From positions 10,857,198 through 10,921,197 of the forward strand of contig NC_041020.1 in NCBI RefSeq assembly GCF_004193775.1: a DNA stretch of 64,000 nt, read 5' to 3'. Of this stretch, positions 14,971-29,019 are shown piece by piece (the first letter of the stretch is position 1; every line of letters starts with the position of its first letter). A program made the position numbers and the translations under genes. This DNA comes from Glycine soja. Its lineage: Eukaryota; Streptophyta; Magnoliopsida; Fabales; Fabaceae. The notes under the pieces are model-generated. The model made no database searches. It worked only from the letters and a program-made list of their open reading frames with translations, and had not been told where the DNA came from.

Positions 14971-17379
14971 TTGTCTATCCTCCACCCTCAAATCTTATCC
15001 AGAGCCCCATGAAATGCTTATCATTCATGCATCCTCCACCATCGAGTCTTGAGCCCCAGGAATTGATTGCCTAGCGCTGTTCGTCTATCCGGCACCCTCA
15101 AATCTTATCCGGAGCCCCATGAATTGCTTGTCATTCATGCATCCTCCGCCATCGAGTCTGGAACCCCACGAGTTGATTGCCTAGCGCTTTTCATCTATCC
15201 TCCACCCTCAATCCTTATCCGAAGCCCCATGAAATGCTTATCATTCATGCTTCCTCCACCATCGAGTCTGGAGCCCCACGAGTTGATTGCCTAGCGCTGT
15301 TCGTCTATCCTCCACCCTCAAATCTTATCCGGAGCCCCATGAAATGCTTATCATTCATGCATCCTCCACCATCGAGTCTGTAGCCCCACGAATTGATTGC
15401 CTAGCGCTGTTCGTATATCCTGCACCCTCAAATCTTATCTGGAGCCCCATGAATTGCTTGTCATTCATGCATCCTCCGCCACCCTCAAATCTTATCCGGA
15501 GCCACATGAAATGATTATCATTCATGCATCCTCCACCATTGAGTCTGGAGCCCCACGAATTGATTGCCTTGCATTGTTCGTTTATCCTCCACCCTCAAAT
15601 CTTATCCGGAGCCCCATGAAATGCTTATCATTCATGCATCCTCCACAATTGAGTCTGGAGCCCCACGAATTGATTGCCCAGCGCTGTTCATCTATCCTCC
15701 ACCCTCAAATCTTATCCAGAGCCTTATGAAATGCTTATCATTCATGCATCCTCCACCATCGAGTCTGGAGCCCCATGAATTAATTGCCTATCGCAGTTCA
15801 TCTATCCTCCACCCTCAAAACTTATTCGGAGCCCCCATGAAATGCTTATCATTCATGCATCCTCCGCCATCGAGTCTGGAGCCCCAACAGTTGATTGCTT
15901 AGCGCTGTTCGTTTATCCTCCACCCTCAATCCTTATCCGGAGCCCCATGAAATGCTTATCATTCATGCATCCTCCACCATCGAGTCTGGAGCCCCATGAA
16001 TTGATTGCCTATCGCCGTTCATCTATCCTCCACCCTCAAATCTTATTCGGAGCCCCATGAAATGCTTATCATTCATGCATCCTCCACCATCGAGTATGGA
16101 GCCCCACGAGTTGATTGTCTAGCGCTGTTCCTCTATCCTCTACCCTCAAATATCATCCGGAGCCCTATAAAATGCTTATCATTCATGCATCCTCCACCAT
16201 CGAGTCTGGAGCCCCACGAATTGATTGCCCAGCGTTGTTCGCCTATCCTCCACCCTCAAATCTTATCCCGAGCCCCATGAATAGCTTCTCCTTCATCTAT
16301 CCTCCACCATCGAGTCTGGAGACCCACGAATTGATTGCCTAGCGCTGTTCGTCTATCCTGCACCCTCAAATCTAATCCGGAGCCCCGTGAATTGTTTGTC
16401 ATTCATGCATCCTCCGCCTTCGAGTCTGGAGCCCCACGAGTTTATTGCCTAGCGCTGTTCATCTATCCTCCGCCCTCAAATCTTATCTGGAGCCTTATGA
16501 TATGCTTGTCATTTATGCATACTCCGCCATCGAGTCTAGATCCCCACGAGTTGATTGCCTAGCGCTGTTCCTCTATCCTCCACCCTCAAATCTTATCCGG
16601 AGCCCTATGAAATGCTTATCATTCATGCATCCTCCACCATCGAGTCTCGAGCTCCACAAATTGATTGCCTAGCGCTGTTCGTCTATCCTGCACACTCAAA
16701 TCTTAACCGACGCCCCATGAATTGCTTGTCATTCAAGCATCCTCCGCCTTCGAGGCTGGAGCCCCACGAGTTGATTGCCTAGCGCTGTTCATCTATCATC
16801 CACCCTCAAATCTTATCTGGAGCCCCATGAATTGCTTGTCATTCATGCATCCTCCACCATCGAGTCTGGAGCCCCACGAATTGATTGCCTAGCGCTGTTC
16901 GTCTATCCTACACCCTCAAATCTTATTCGGAGCCCCATGAATTGCTTGTCATTCATGCATTCTCCGCCATCGAGTCTGGAGCCCCACGAGTTGATTGCGT
17001 AGCGCTGTTCGTCTATCCTCCACCCTCAAATCTTATATTGAGCCCCATGCATAGCTTCTCATTCATGCATCCGCCAACATCGAGTCTGGAGCCCCACAAA
17101 TTGATTGCCTAGCGCTATTCGTCTATCATGCACCCTCAAATCTCATCCGGAGCCCCATGAATTGCTTCTCATTCATGCATCCTGCAACATCGAGTCTGGA
17201 GCCCCACGAATTGAATGGCTAGCGCTGTTCGTCTATCCTACACCCTCAAATCTAATCTGGAGCCCCGTGAATTGTTTGTCATTCATGCATCCTCCGCCTT
17301 CGAGTCTGGAGCCCCACGAGTTTATTGCCTAGCGCTGTTCATCTATCCTCCACCCTCAAATCTTATCTGGAGCCTTATG

Positions 17380-20300
17380 ATATGCTTGTCATTTATGCAT
17401 CCTCCGCCATCGAGTCTAGATCCCCACGAGTTAATTGCCTAGCGCTGTTCATCTATCCTCCACCCTCAAATCTTATCCGGAGCCCCATGACTTGCTTGTC
17501 ATTCATGCATCCTCCACCATCGAGTCTGGAGCCCCACGAATTGATTGCCTAGCGCTGTTCGTCTATCCTACACCCTCAAATCTTATTCGGAGCCCCATGA
17601 ATTGCTCGTCATTCATGCATTCTCCGCCATCGAGTCTGGAGCCCCACGAGTTGATTGCCTAGCGCTGTTCGTCTATCCTCCACCCTCAAATCTTATATGG
17701 AGCCCCATGCATAGCTTCTCATTCATGCATCCGCCAACATCGAGTCTGGAGCCCCACGAATTGATTGCCTAGCGCTGTTCGTCTATCCTGCACCCTCAAA
17801 TCTCATCCGGAGCCCCGTAATTTGCTTGTCATTTATGCATCCTCCGCCTTCGAGTCTGGAGCCCCACGAGTTGATTTCCTAGCGCTGTTCATCTATCCTT
17901 CACCCTCAAATCTTATATGGAGCCCCATGAATAGCTTCTCATTCATGCATCCTCCAACATCGAGTCTAAAGCCACACGAATTGATTGCCTAGCGTTGTTC
18001 GTCTATCCTACACCGTCAAATCTTATCCGGAGCCCCTTGAATTGCTTGTCATTTATGCATCCCACGCCATCGAGTCTGGAGCCCCACGAATTGATTTCCA
18101 AGCGCTGTTCGTCTATCCTCCACCCTCAAATCTTATCCGGAGCCCTATGAAATGCTTGTCATTCATGCATCCTCCGCCATCGAGTCTGGAGCCGCACGCG
18201 TTTATAGCCTAGCGCTGTTCATCTATCCTCCACCCTCAAATCTTATCCGAAGCCCCATGAATTGCTTGTCATTCATGCATCCTCCGCCATCGAGTCTGTT
18301 GCCCCACGAGTTTATTGCCTAGCGCTGTTCATCTATCCTCCACCCTCAAATCTTATCCGAAGCCCCATGAATTGCTTGTCATTCATGCATCCTCCGCCAT
18401 CGAGTCTGTTGCCCCACGAGTTTATTGCCTAGCGCTGTTCATCTATCCTCCACCCTCAAATCTTATCCGGAGCCCCATGAATTGCTTGTCATTCATGCAT
18501 CCTCCACCATCGAGTCTGGAGCCCCATGAATTGATTGCCTAGCGCTGTTCGTCTATCCTACACCCTCAAATCTTATTCGGAGCCCCATGAATGGCTCGTC
18601 ATTCATGCATTCTCCGCCATCGAGTCTGGAGTCCCACGAGTTTATTGCCTAGCGCTGTTCGTGTATCCTCCACCCTCAAATCTTATATGGAGCCCCATGC
18701 ATAGCTTCTCATTCATGCATCCGCCAACATCGAGTCTGGAGCCCCACAAATTGATTGCCTAGCGCTGTTCGTCTATCCTGCACCCTCAAATCTCATCCGG
18801 AGCCCTGTAAATTGCTTGTCATTTATGCATCCTCCGCCTTCGAGTCTGGAGCCCCACGAGTTGATTTCCTAGCGCTGTTCATCTATTCTTCACCCTCAAA
18901 TCTTATATGGAGCCCCATGAATAGCTTCTCATTCATGCATCCTGCAACATCAAGTCTAAAGCCACACGAATTGATTGCCTAGCGGTTTTCGTCTATCCTA
19001 CACCGTCAAATCTTATCCGGAGCCCCTTGAATTGCTTGTCATTTATGCATCCCACGCCATCGAGTCTGGAGCCCCACGAATTGATTTCCAAGCGCTGTTC
19101 GTCTATCCTCCACCCTCAAATCTTATCCGGAGCCCTATGAAATGCTTGTCATTCATGCATCATCCGCCATCAAGTCTGGAGCCCCACGAGTTGATTGCCT
19201 AGCGCTGTTCCTCTATCCTCCACCCTCAAATCTTATATGGAGCCCCATGCATAGCTTCTCATTCATGCATCCGCCAACATCGAGTCTGGAACCCCACGAA
19301 TTGATTGCCTAGCGCTGTTCGTCTATCCTGCACCCTCAAATCTCATCCGGAGCCCCGTAATTTGCTTGTCATTTATGCATCCTCCGCCATCGAGTCTAGA
19401 TCCCCACGAGTTAATTGCCTAGCGCTGTTCATCTATCCTCCACCCTCAAATCTTATCCGGAGCCCCATGACTTGCTTGTCATTCATGCATCCTCCACCAT
19501 CGAGTCTGGAGCCCCACGAATTGATTGCCTAGCGCTGTTCGTCTATCCTACACCCTCAAATCTTATTCGGAGCCCCATGAATTGCTCGTCATTCATGCAT
19601 TCTCCGCCATCGAGTCTGGAGCCCCACGAGTTGATTGCCTAGCGCTGTTCGTCTATCCTCCACCCTCAAATCTTATATGGAGCCCCATGCATAGCTTCTC
19701 ATTCATGCATCCGCCAACATCGAGTCTGGAGCCCCACGAATTGATTGCCTAGCGCTGTTCGTCTATCCTGCACCCTCAAATCTCATCCGGAGCCCCGTAA
19801 TTTGCTTGTCATTTATGCATCCTCCGCCTTCGAGTCTGGAGCCCCACGAGTTGATTTCCTAGCACTGTTCATCTATCCTTCACCCTCAAATCTTATATGG
19901 AGCCCCATGAATAGCTTCTCATTCATGCATCCTCCAACATCGAGTCTAAAGCCACACGAATTGATTGCCTAGCGTTGTTCGTCTATCCTACACCGTCAAA
20001 TCTTATCCGGAGCCCCTTGAATTGCTTGTCATTTATGCATCCCACGCCATCGAGTCTGGAGCCCCACGAATTGATTTCCAAGCGCTGTTCGTCTATCCTC
20101 CACCCTCAAATCTTATCCGGAGCCCTATGAAATGCTTGTCATTCATGCATCCTCCGCCATCGAGTCTGGAGCCGCACGAGTTTATAGCCTAGCGCTGTTC
20201 ATCTATCCTCCACCCTCAAATCTTATCCGAAGCCCCATGAATTGCTTGTCATTCATGCATCCTCCGCCATCGAGTCTGTTGCCCCACGAGTTTATTGCCT

Positions 20301-21375
20301 AGCGCTGTTCATCTATCCTCCACCCTCAAATCTTATCCGAAGCCCCATGAATTGCTTGTCATTCATGCATCCTCCGCCATCGAGTCTGTTGCCCCACGAG
20401 TTTATTGCCTAGCGCTGTTCATCTATCCTCCACCCTCAAATCTTATCCGGAGCCCCATGAATTGCTTGTCATTCATGCATCCTCCACCATCGAGTCTGGA
20501 GCCCCATGAATTGATTGCCTAGCGCTGTTCGTCTATCCTACACCCTCAAATCTTATTCGGAGCCCCATGAATGGCTCGTCATTCATGCATTCTCCGCCAT
20601 CGAGTCTGGAGTCCCACGAGTTTATTGCCTAGCGCTGTTCGTGTATCCTCCACCCTCAAATCTTATATGGAGCCCCATGCATAGCTTCTCATTCATGCAT
20701 CCGCCAACATCGAGTCTGGAGCCCCACAAATTGATTGCCTAGCGCTGTTCGTCTATCCTGCACCCTCAAATCTCATCCGGAGCCCCGTAAATTGCTTGTC
20801 ATTTATGCATCCTCCGCCTTCGAGTCTGGAGCCCCACGAGTTGATTTCCTAGCGCTGTTCATCTATTCTTCACCCTCAAATCTTATATGGAGCCCCATGA
20901 ATAGCTTCTCATTCATGCATCCTGCAACATCAAGTCTAAAGCCACACGAATTGATTGCCTAGCGGTTTTCGTCTATCCTACACCGTCAAATCTTATCCGG
21001 AGCCCCTTGAATTGCTTGTCATTTATGCATCCCACGCCATCGAGTCTGGAGCCCCACGAATTGATTTCCAAGCGCTGTTCGTCTATCCTCCACCCTCAAA
21101 TCTTATCCGGAGCCCTATGAAATGCTTGTCATTCATGCATCATCCGCCATCAAGTCTGGAGCCCCACGAGTTGATTGCCTAGCGCTGTTCCTCTATTCTC
21201 CACCCTCAAATCTTATATGGATCCCCATGCATAGCTTCTCATTCATGCATCCGCCAACATCGAGTCTGGAGCCCCACGAATTGATTGCCTAGCGCTGTTC
21301 GTCTATCCTGCACCCTCAAATCTCATCCGGAGCCCCGTAATTTGCTTGTCATTTATGCATCCTCCGCCTTCGAGT
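17380..21375. repeat. 18-monomer higher-order repeat, two near-identical 1,980-bp copies
   Basis: The segment from about 17380 recurs from about 19360 and stays aligned base for base until about 21375. By eye I count roughly six substitutions and no indels in about 1,980 bp (for example 17884/19864, 18199/20179, 18786/20766). Copy 1 also holds two adjacent identical monomers (about 18220-18440), preserved in copy 2. Beyond 21378 the third expected copy departs. Confidence 0.92.
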
Positions 21376-23299
21376 CTGGAGCCCGACGAGTTGATTTCCT
21401 AGCGCTGTTCATCTATCCTTCACCCTCAAATCTTATATGGAGCCCCATGAATAGCTTCTCATTCCTGCATCCTCCAACATCGAGTCTAAAGCCACACGAA
21501 TTGATTGCCTAGCGTTGTTCGTCTATCCTGCACCCTCAAATCTTATATGGAGCCCCATGCATAGCTTCTCATTCATGCATCCGCCAACATCGAGTCTGGA
21601 GCCCCACAAATTGATTGCCTAGCGCTGTTCGTCTATCCTGCACCCTCAAATCTCATCCGGAGCCCCGTAAATTGCTTGTCATTTATGCATCCTCCGCCTT
21701 CGAGTCTGGAGCCCCACGAGTTGATTTCCTAGCGCTGTTCATCTATTCTTCACCCTCAAATCTTATATGGAGCCCCATGAATAGCTTCTCATTCATGCAT
21801 CCTCCAACATCAAGTCTAAAGCCACACGAATTGATTGCCTAGCGGTTTTCGTCTATCCTACACCGTCAAATCTTATCCGGAGCCCCTTGAATTGCTTGTC
21901 ATTTAGGCATCCCACGCCATCGAGTCTGGAGCCCCACGAATTGATTTCCAAGCGCTGTTCGTCTATCCTCCACCCTCAAATCTTATCCGGAGCCCTATGA
22001 AATGCTTGTCATTCATGCATCATCCGCCATCGAGTCTGGAGCCCCACGAGTTGATTGCCTAGCGCTGTTCCTCTATCCTCCACCCTCAAATCTTATATGG
22101 AGCCCCATGCATAGCTTCTCATTCATGCATTCGCCAACATCGAGTCTGGAGCCCCACGAATTGATTGCCTAGCGCTGTTCGTCTATCCTGCACCCTCAAA
22201 TCTCATCCGGAGCCCCGTGAATTGCTTGTCATTCATGCATCCTCCACCTTCGAGTTTGGAGCCCCACGAGTTTATTGCCTAGCGCTGTTCATCTATCCTC
22301 CACCCTCAAATCTCATCCGGAGCCTTATGATATGCTTGTCATTTATGCATCCCACGGCTTCGAGTCTGGAGCCCCACGAGTTGATTGCCTAGCGCTGTTC
22401 CTCTATCCTCCACCCTCAAATCTTATCCTGAGCCCTATGAAATGCTTATCATTCATGCATCCTCCACCATCGAGTCTCAAGCCCCACGAATTGATTGCCT
22501 AGCGCTGTTCGTCTATCCTACACCCTCAAATCTTATCCGGAGCCCCTTGAATTGCTTGTCATTCATGCATCCTCCGCCATCGAGTCTGGAACCCCACGAG
22601 TTGATTGCCTAACGCTGTTCGTCTATCCTCCTCCCTCAAATCTTATATGGAGCCCCAGGCATAGCTTCTCATTCATGCATCCGCCAACATCGAGTCTGGA
22701 GCCCCACGAATTGATTGCCCAGCGCTGTTCGTCTATCCTACACCGTCAAATCTTATCCGGAGCCCCACGAATTGCTTATCATTCATGCATCCTCCGCCAT
22801 CGAGTCTGGAGCCCCACGAGTTGATTGCCTAGCGCTGTTCGTCTATCCTCCACCCTCAAATCTTATCCGGAGCCCCATGAAATGCTTGTCATTCATGCAT
22901 CCTCCGCCATCGAGTCTGGAGCCCCACGAATTGATTGCCTAGCGCTGTTCGTCTATCCTCCACCCTCAAATCTTATCCGGAGCCCCATGAAATGCTTATC
23001 ATTCGTGCATCCTCAACCATCGAGTCTGGAGCCCCACGAATTGATTGCCTAGCGCTGTTCGTTTATCCTCCACCCTCAAATCTTATCCGAAGCCCCATGA
23101 ATGGCTTCTCATTCATGCATCCTCCACCATCGAGTCTGGAGCCCCACGAATTGATTGCCTAGCCCTGTTCGTCTATCCTGCACCCTCAAATCTTATCCTG
23201 AGCCCCATGAATTGCTTGTTATTCATGCATCCTCCACCATCGAGTCTGGAGCCCCACAAATTGATTGCCTAGCGTTGTTCGTCTATCCACCACCCTGAA

Positions 23300-25190
23300 A
23301 TCTTATCCGTAGCCGTATGAAATGCTTATCATTCATGCATCCTCCACCATAGAGTCTGGAGCCCCACAAATTGATTGCATAGCGCTGTTCGTCTATCCTC
23401 CACCCTCAAATCTTATCCGGAGCCCCATGAATTGCTTATCATTTATGCATCATCCACCATTGAGTCTCGAGCCCCACGAATTGATTGCCTAGCGCTGTTC
23501 GTCTATCCTCAACCCTTAAATCTGATCTTGAGCCCCATGAATGTGTGGTCATTTATGCATCCTTCACCATCGAGTCTGGAGCCCCATGATTTGATTGTCA
23601 AGTGCTGTTCGTCTATCCTCCACCCTCAAATCTTATCCGGAGCCCCATGAGTTGCCTATCATTCATGCATCCTCCACCATCGAGTCTGGAGCCCCACGAA
23701 TTGATTGCCTAGCACTATTCGTCTAACCTCCACCCTCAAATCTTATCCGGAGGCCCATGAATAGGTTCTCATTCGTGCATCCTCCACCATCGAGTCCGTA
23801 GCCCCACGAATTGATTGCCTAGCGCTGTTCGTCTATCCTTCACCCTCAAATCTTATCCGGAGCCCCATGAAATGCTTATCATTCATGCATCATCCACAAT
23901 CGAGTCTCGAGCCCCACGAATTGATTGCCTAGCGTTGTTCGTCTATCCTGCACCCTCAAATCTTATCCTGAGCCCCATGAATTGCTTGTTATTACTGCAT
24001 CCTCCGCCATCGAGTCTGGAGCCCCACAAGTTGATTGCCTAGCGCTGTTCATCTATCCTCCACCCTCAAATCTTATCCGGAGCCCTATGAAATGCTTATC
24101 ATTCATGCATCCTCCACCATAGAGTCTGGAGCCCCACAAATTGATTGCATAGCGCTGTTCGTCTATCCTCCACCCTCAAATCTTATCCGGAGCCCCATGA
24201 ATTGCTTATCATTTATGCATCATCCACCATTGAGTCTCGAGCCCCACGAATTGATTGCCTAGCGCTGTTCGTCTATCCTCAACCCTTAAATCTGATCTTG
24301 AGCCCCATGAATGTGTGGTCATTTATGCATCCTTCACCATCGAGTCTGGAGCCCCATGAATTGATTGTCAAGTGCTGTTCGTCTATCCTCCACCCTCAAA
24401 TCTTATCCGGAGCCCCATGAGTTGCCTATCATTCATGCATCCTCCACCATCGAGTCTGGAGCCCCACGAATTGATTGCCTAGCACTATTCGTCTAACCTC
24501 CACCCTCAAATCTTATCCGGAGGCCCATGAATAGGTTCTCATTCGTGCATCCTCCACCATCGAGTCCGTAGCCCCACGAATTGATTGCCTAGCGCTGTTC
24601 GTCTATCCTTCACCCTCAAATCTTATCCGGAGCCCCATGAAATGCTTATCATTCATGCATCATCCACAATCGAGTCTCGAGCCCCACGAATTGATTGCCT
24701 AGCGTTGTTCGTCTATCCTGCACCCTCAAATCTTATCCTGAGCCCCATGAATTGCTTGTTATTCATGCATCCTCCGCCATCGAGTCTGGAGCCCCACAAG
24801 TTGATTGCCTAGCGCTGTTCATCTATCCTCCACCCACAAATCTTATCCGGAGCCCTATGAAATGCTTATCATTCATGCATCCTCCACCATAGAGTCTGGA
24901 GCCCCACAAATTGATTGCATAGCGCTGTTCGTCTATCCTCCACCCTCAAATCTTATCCGGAGCCCCATGAATTGCTTATCATTTATGCATCATCCACCAT
25001 TGAGTCTCGAGCCCCACGAATTGATTGCCTAGCGCTGTTCGTCTATCCTCAACCCTTAAATCTGATCTTGAGCCCCATGAATGTGTGGTCATTTATGCAT
25101 CCTTCACCATCGAGTCTGGAGCCCCATGAATTGATTGTCAAGCGCTGTTCGTCTATCCTCCACCCTCAAATCTTATCCGGAGCCCCATGA
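23300..25190. repeat. 7-monomer higher-order repeat, 770 bp, about 2.5 copies
   Basis: Landmarks at 23375, 24145 and 24915, and at 23815 and 24585, carry the same private variants (GAATGTGTGGTC, CATCATCCACCATTG, CTAACCTCC) with very few differences between copies. The third copy ends near 25190. Confidence 0.9.
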
Positions 25191-28100
25191 AATGCTAATC
25201 ATTCATGCATCCTCCACCATCGAGTCTAGAGCCCCACAAATTGATTGCCTAGCGCTGTTCGTCTATCCTCCACCCTCAAATCTTATTCGGAGCCCCATGA
25301 ATAGCTTCCCATTCATGCATCCTCAACTATCGAGTCTGGAGCCCCACGAATTCATTGCCTACGGTTGTTCGTCTATCCTGCACCCTCAAATCTTATCCGG
25401 AGCCCCATGAATTGCTTTTCATTCATGCATCCTCTGGCATCGAGTCTAGAGCCCCATGAGTTAATTGCCTAGCGCTGTTCGTCTATCCTCCACCCTCAAA
25501 TCTTATCCGGAGCTCATGAATTGCTTGTCATTCATGCATCCTCCGCCATCAAGTCTGGAGCCCCACGAATTGATTGTCTAGCGCTATTCGTCTATCCTGC
25601 ACCCTCAAATCTTATCCGGAGCCCCATGAAATGCTTATCATTTATGCATCATCAACCATCGAGTCTCGAGCCCCACGAATTGATTGCCTAGCGCTGTTCG
25701 TCTATCTTCGACCCTTAAATCTTATATGGAGCCCCATGAATGTGTTGTCATTTATGCATCCTTCACCATCGAGTCTGGAGCCCCATGAATTGATTTTCAA
25801 GCGCTGTTCATCTATCCTCCACCCTCAAATCTTATCCGGAGGCCCATGAATAGCTTCTCATTCATGCATCCTCTACCATCGAGTCCGGAGCTCCACGAAT
25901 TGATTGCCTAGCGCTGTTCTCCTATCCTTCACCCTCAAATCTTATCCGGAGCCCCATGAAATGCTTATCTTTCATTCATTATCCACGATCGAGTCTCGAG
26001 CCCCAAGAATTGATTGCCTAGCGTTGGTCATCTATCCTGCACCCTCAAATCTTATCCGGAGCCCCATGAATTGCTTGTCATTCATGAATCCTCCGCCATC
26101 AAGTCTGGAGCCCCACGAGTTGATTGTCTAGCGCTGTTCGTCTATCCTCCACCCTCAAATCTTATCCGGAGCCCCTTGAATTGCTTATCATTTATGCATC
26201 ATCCACCATTGAGTCTCGAGCCCCACGAATTAATTGCCTAGCGCTGTTCGTCTATCCTCAACCCTTAAATCTTATCTTGAGCCTCATGAATGTGTGGTCA
26301 TTTATGCATCCTTCACCATCGAGTCTGGAGCCCCATGAATTGATTGTCAAGCGTTGTTCGTCTATCCTCCACCCTCAAATCTTAACCGGAGCCCCATGAA
26401 ATGCTAATCATTCATGCATCCTCCACCATCGAGTCTGGAGCCCCACGAATTGATTGCCTAGCGCTGTTCGTCTATCCTCCACCCTCAAATCTTATTCGGA
26501 GCCCCATGAATAGCTTCCCATTCATGCATCCTCAACTATCGAGTCTAGAGCCCCACGAATTGATTGCCTACCGCTGTTCGTCTATCCTGCACCCTCAAAT
26601 CTTATCCGGAGCCCCATGAATTGCTTGTCATTCATGCATCCTCTGGCATCGAGTCATGAGCCCCATGAATTAATTGCCTAGTGCTGTTCGTCTATCCTCC
26701 ACCCTCAAATCTTATTCAGGGCCCCATGAATTGCTTGTCATTCATGCATCCTCCACCATCGAGTCTGGAGCGCCACGAATTGATTGCCTAGGGCTGTTCG
26801 TCTATCCTCCACCCTTAAATCTTATTCGGAGCCCCATGAATTGGTTGTCATTTATGCATCCTTCACCATCGAGTCTGGAGCCCCATGAATTGATTTTCAA
26901 GCATTGTTCATCTATCCTCCACCCTCAAATCTTATCCGGAGGCCCATGAATAGCTTCTCATTCATGCATCCTCTACCATCGAGTCTGGAGCCCCACGAAT
27001 TGATTGCCTAGCGCTGTTCTCCTATCCTTCACCCTCAAATCTTATCCGGAGCCCCATGAAATGCTTATCATTCATGCATCATCCACGATCGAGTCTCGAG
27101 CCCCAAGAATTGATTGCCTAGCGTTGTTCATCTATCCTGCACCCTCAAATCTTATCCGGAGCCCCATGAATTGCTTGTCATTCATGCATCCTCCGCCATC
27201 AAGTCTGGAGCCCCACGAGTTGATTGCCTAGCGTCGTTCGTCTATCCTCCACCCTCAAATATTATCTGGAGCCCCATGAATAGCTTCTCATTCATGCATC
27301 CTCTGCCATCGAGTCCGGAGCCCCATGAATTGATTGCCTAGCGTTGTTCGTCTATCCTCCATCCTCAAATCTTATCTGGAGCCCTATGAAATGCTTGTCA
27401 TTCATGCATCCTCCACCATCGAGTGTGGAGCCGCACGAATTGATTGCCTAGCGCTGTTCGTCTATCCTACACCCTCAAATCTTATCCGGAGCCCCATGAA
27501 TTGCTTGTGATTCATGCATCCTCCGTCATCGAGTCTGGAACCCCACGAGTTGATTGCCTAGCGCTGTTCATCTATCCTCCACCCTCAAATCTTATCCAAA
27601 GCCCCATGAAATGCTTATCATTCATGCATCATGCACCATCGAGTCTGGAGCCCTACTAATTGATTGCCTAGCGCTGTTCGTCTATCCTCCACCCTCAAAT
27701 ATTATCTGGAGCCCCATGAATAGCTTCTCATTCATGCATCCTCCACCATCGAGTCCGAAGCCCCACGAATTGATTGCCTAGCGTTGTTCGTCTATCCTCC
27801 ACCCTCAAATCTTGTCCGGAGCCCTATGAAATGCTTGTCAATCATGCATCCCCCGCCATCTAGTCTTTAGCCCCACGAATTGATTGCCTAGCGCTGTTCG
27901 TCTATCCTCCACCCTCAAATCTTATCTGGAGCCCCATGAATAGCTTTTCACTCATGCATCCTCCACCATCGAGTCCGGAGCCCCACGAATTGATTGCCTA
28001 GCGTTGTTCGTCTATCCTCCACCCTCAAATCTTGTCCGGAGCCCCATGAATTGCTTGTCATTTATGAATCCTCCGCCATCGAGTCTGGAGCCCCACGAGT

Positions 28101-29019
28101 TGATTACCTAGCGCTGTTTGTCTATCGTCCACCCTCAAATCTTATCCGGAGCCCCATGAATAGCTTCTCATTCATGTATCCTCCACCATCGAGGCTGGAA
28201 CCCCACGAATTGATTGCCTAGCGCTGTTCGTCTATCCTCCACCCTCAAATATTATCTGAAGCCCCATGAATAGCTTCTCATTCATGCATCCTCTGCCATC
28301 GAGTCCGGAGCCCAATGAATTGATTGCCTAGCGTTGTTCGTGTATCCTCCATCCTCAAATCTTATCTGGAGACCTATGAAATGCTTGTCATTCATGCATC
28401 CTCCACCATCGAGTCTGGAGCCGCACGAATTGATTGCCTAGCGCTGTTCGTCTATCCTACACCCTTAAATATTATCCAGAGCCCCATGAATTGCTTGTCA
28501 TTATTGCATCCTCTGCCATCGAGTCTGGAACCCCACGAGTTGATTGTCTAGCGCTGTTCGTCTATCCTCCACCCTTAAATCTTATCCGGAGCCCCATGAA
28601 ATGCTTGTCATTTATGCATCCTTCATCATCGAGTCTAGAGCCCCACGAATTGATTGCCTAACGCTGTTCGTCTATCCTCCACCCTCAAATCTTATCTGGA
28701 GCCCCATGAATAGCTTCTCATTCATGCATCCTCCACCATCGAGTCTGGAGCCCCACGAATTAATTGCCTAGCGCTGTTCGTCTATCCTGCACCATCAAAT
28801 CTAATCCGGAGCCCCATGAATTGCATGTCATTCATGCATCCTCCGCCATCGAGTCTGGAGCCCCACGAGTTGATTGCCTAGCGCTGTTCGTCTATCCTCC
28901 ACCCTTAAATCTTATCCGAAGCCCCATGAAATGCTTGTCATTTATGCATCCTTCATCATCGAGTCTAGAGCCCCACAAATTGATTGCCTAGCGCTGTTCA
29001 TCTATCCTCCACCCTCAAA

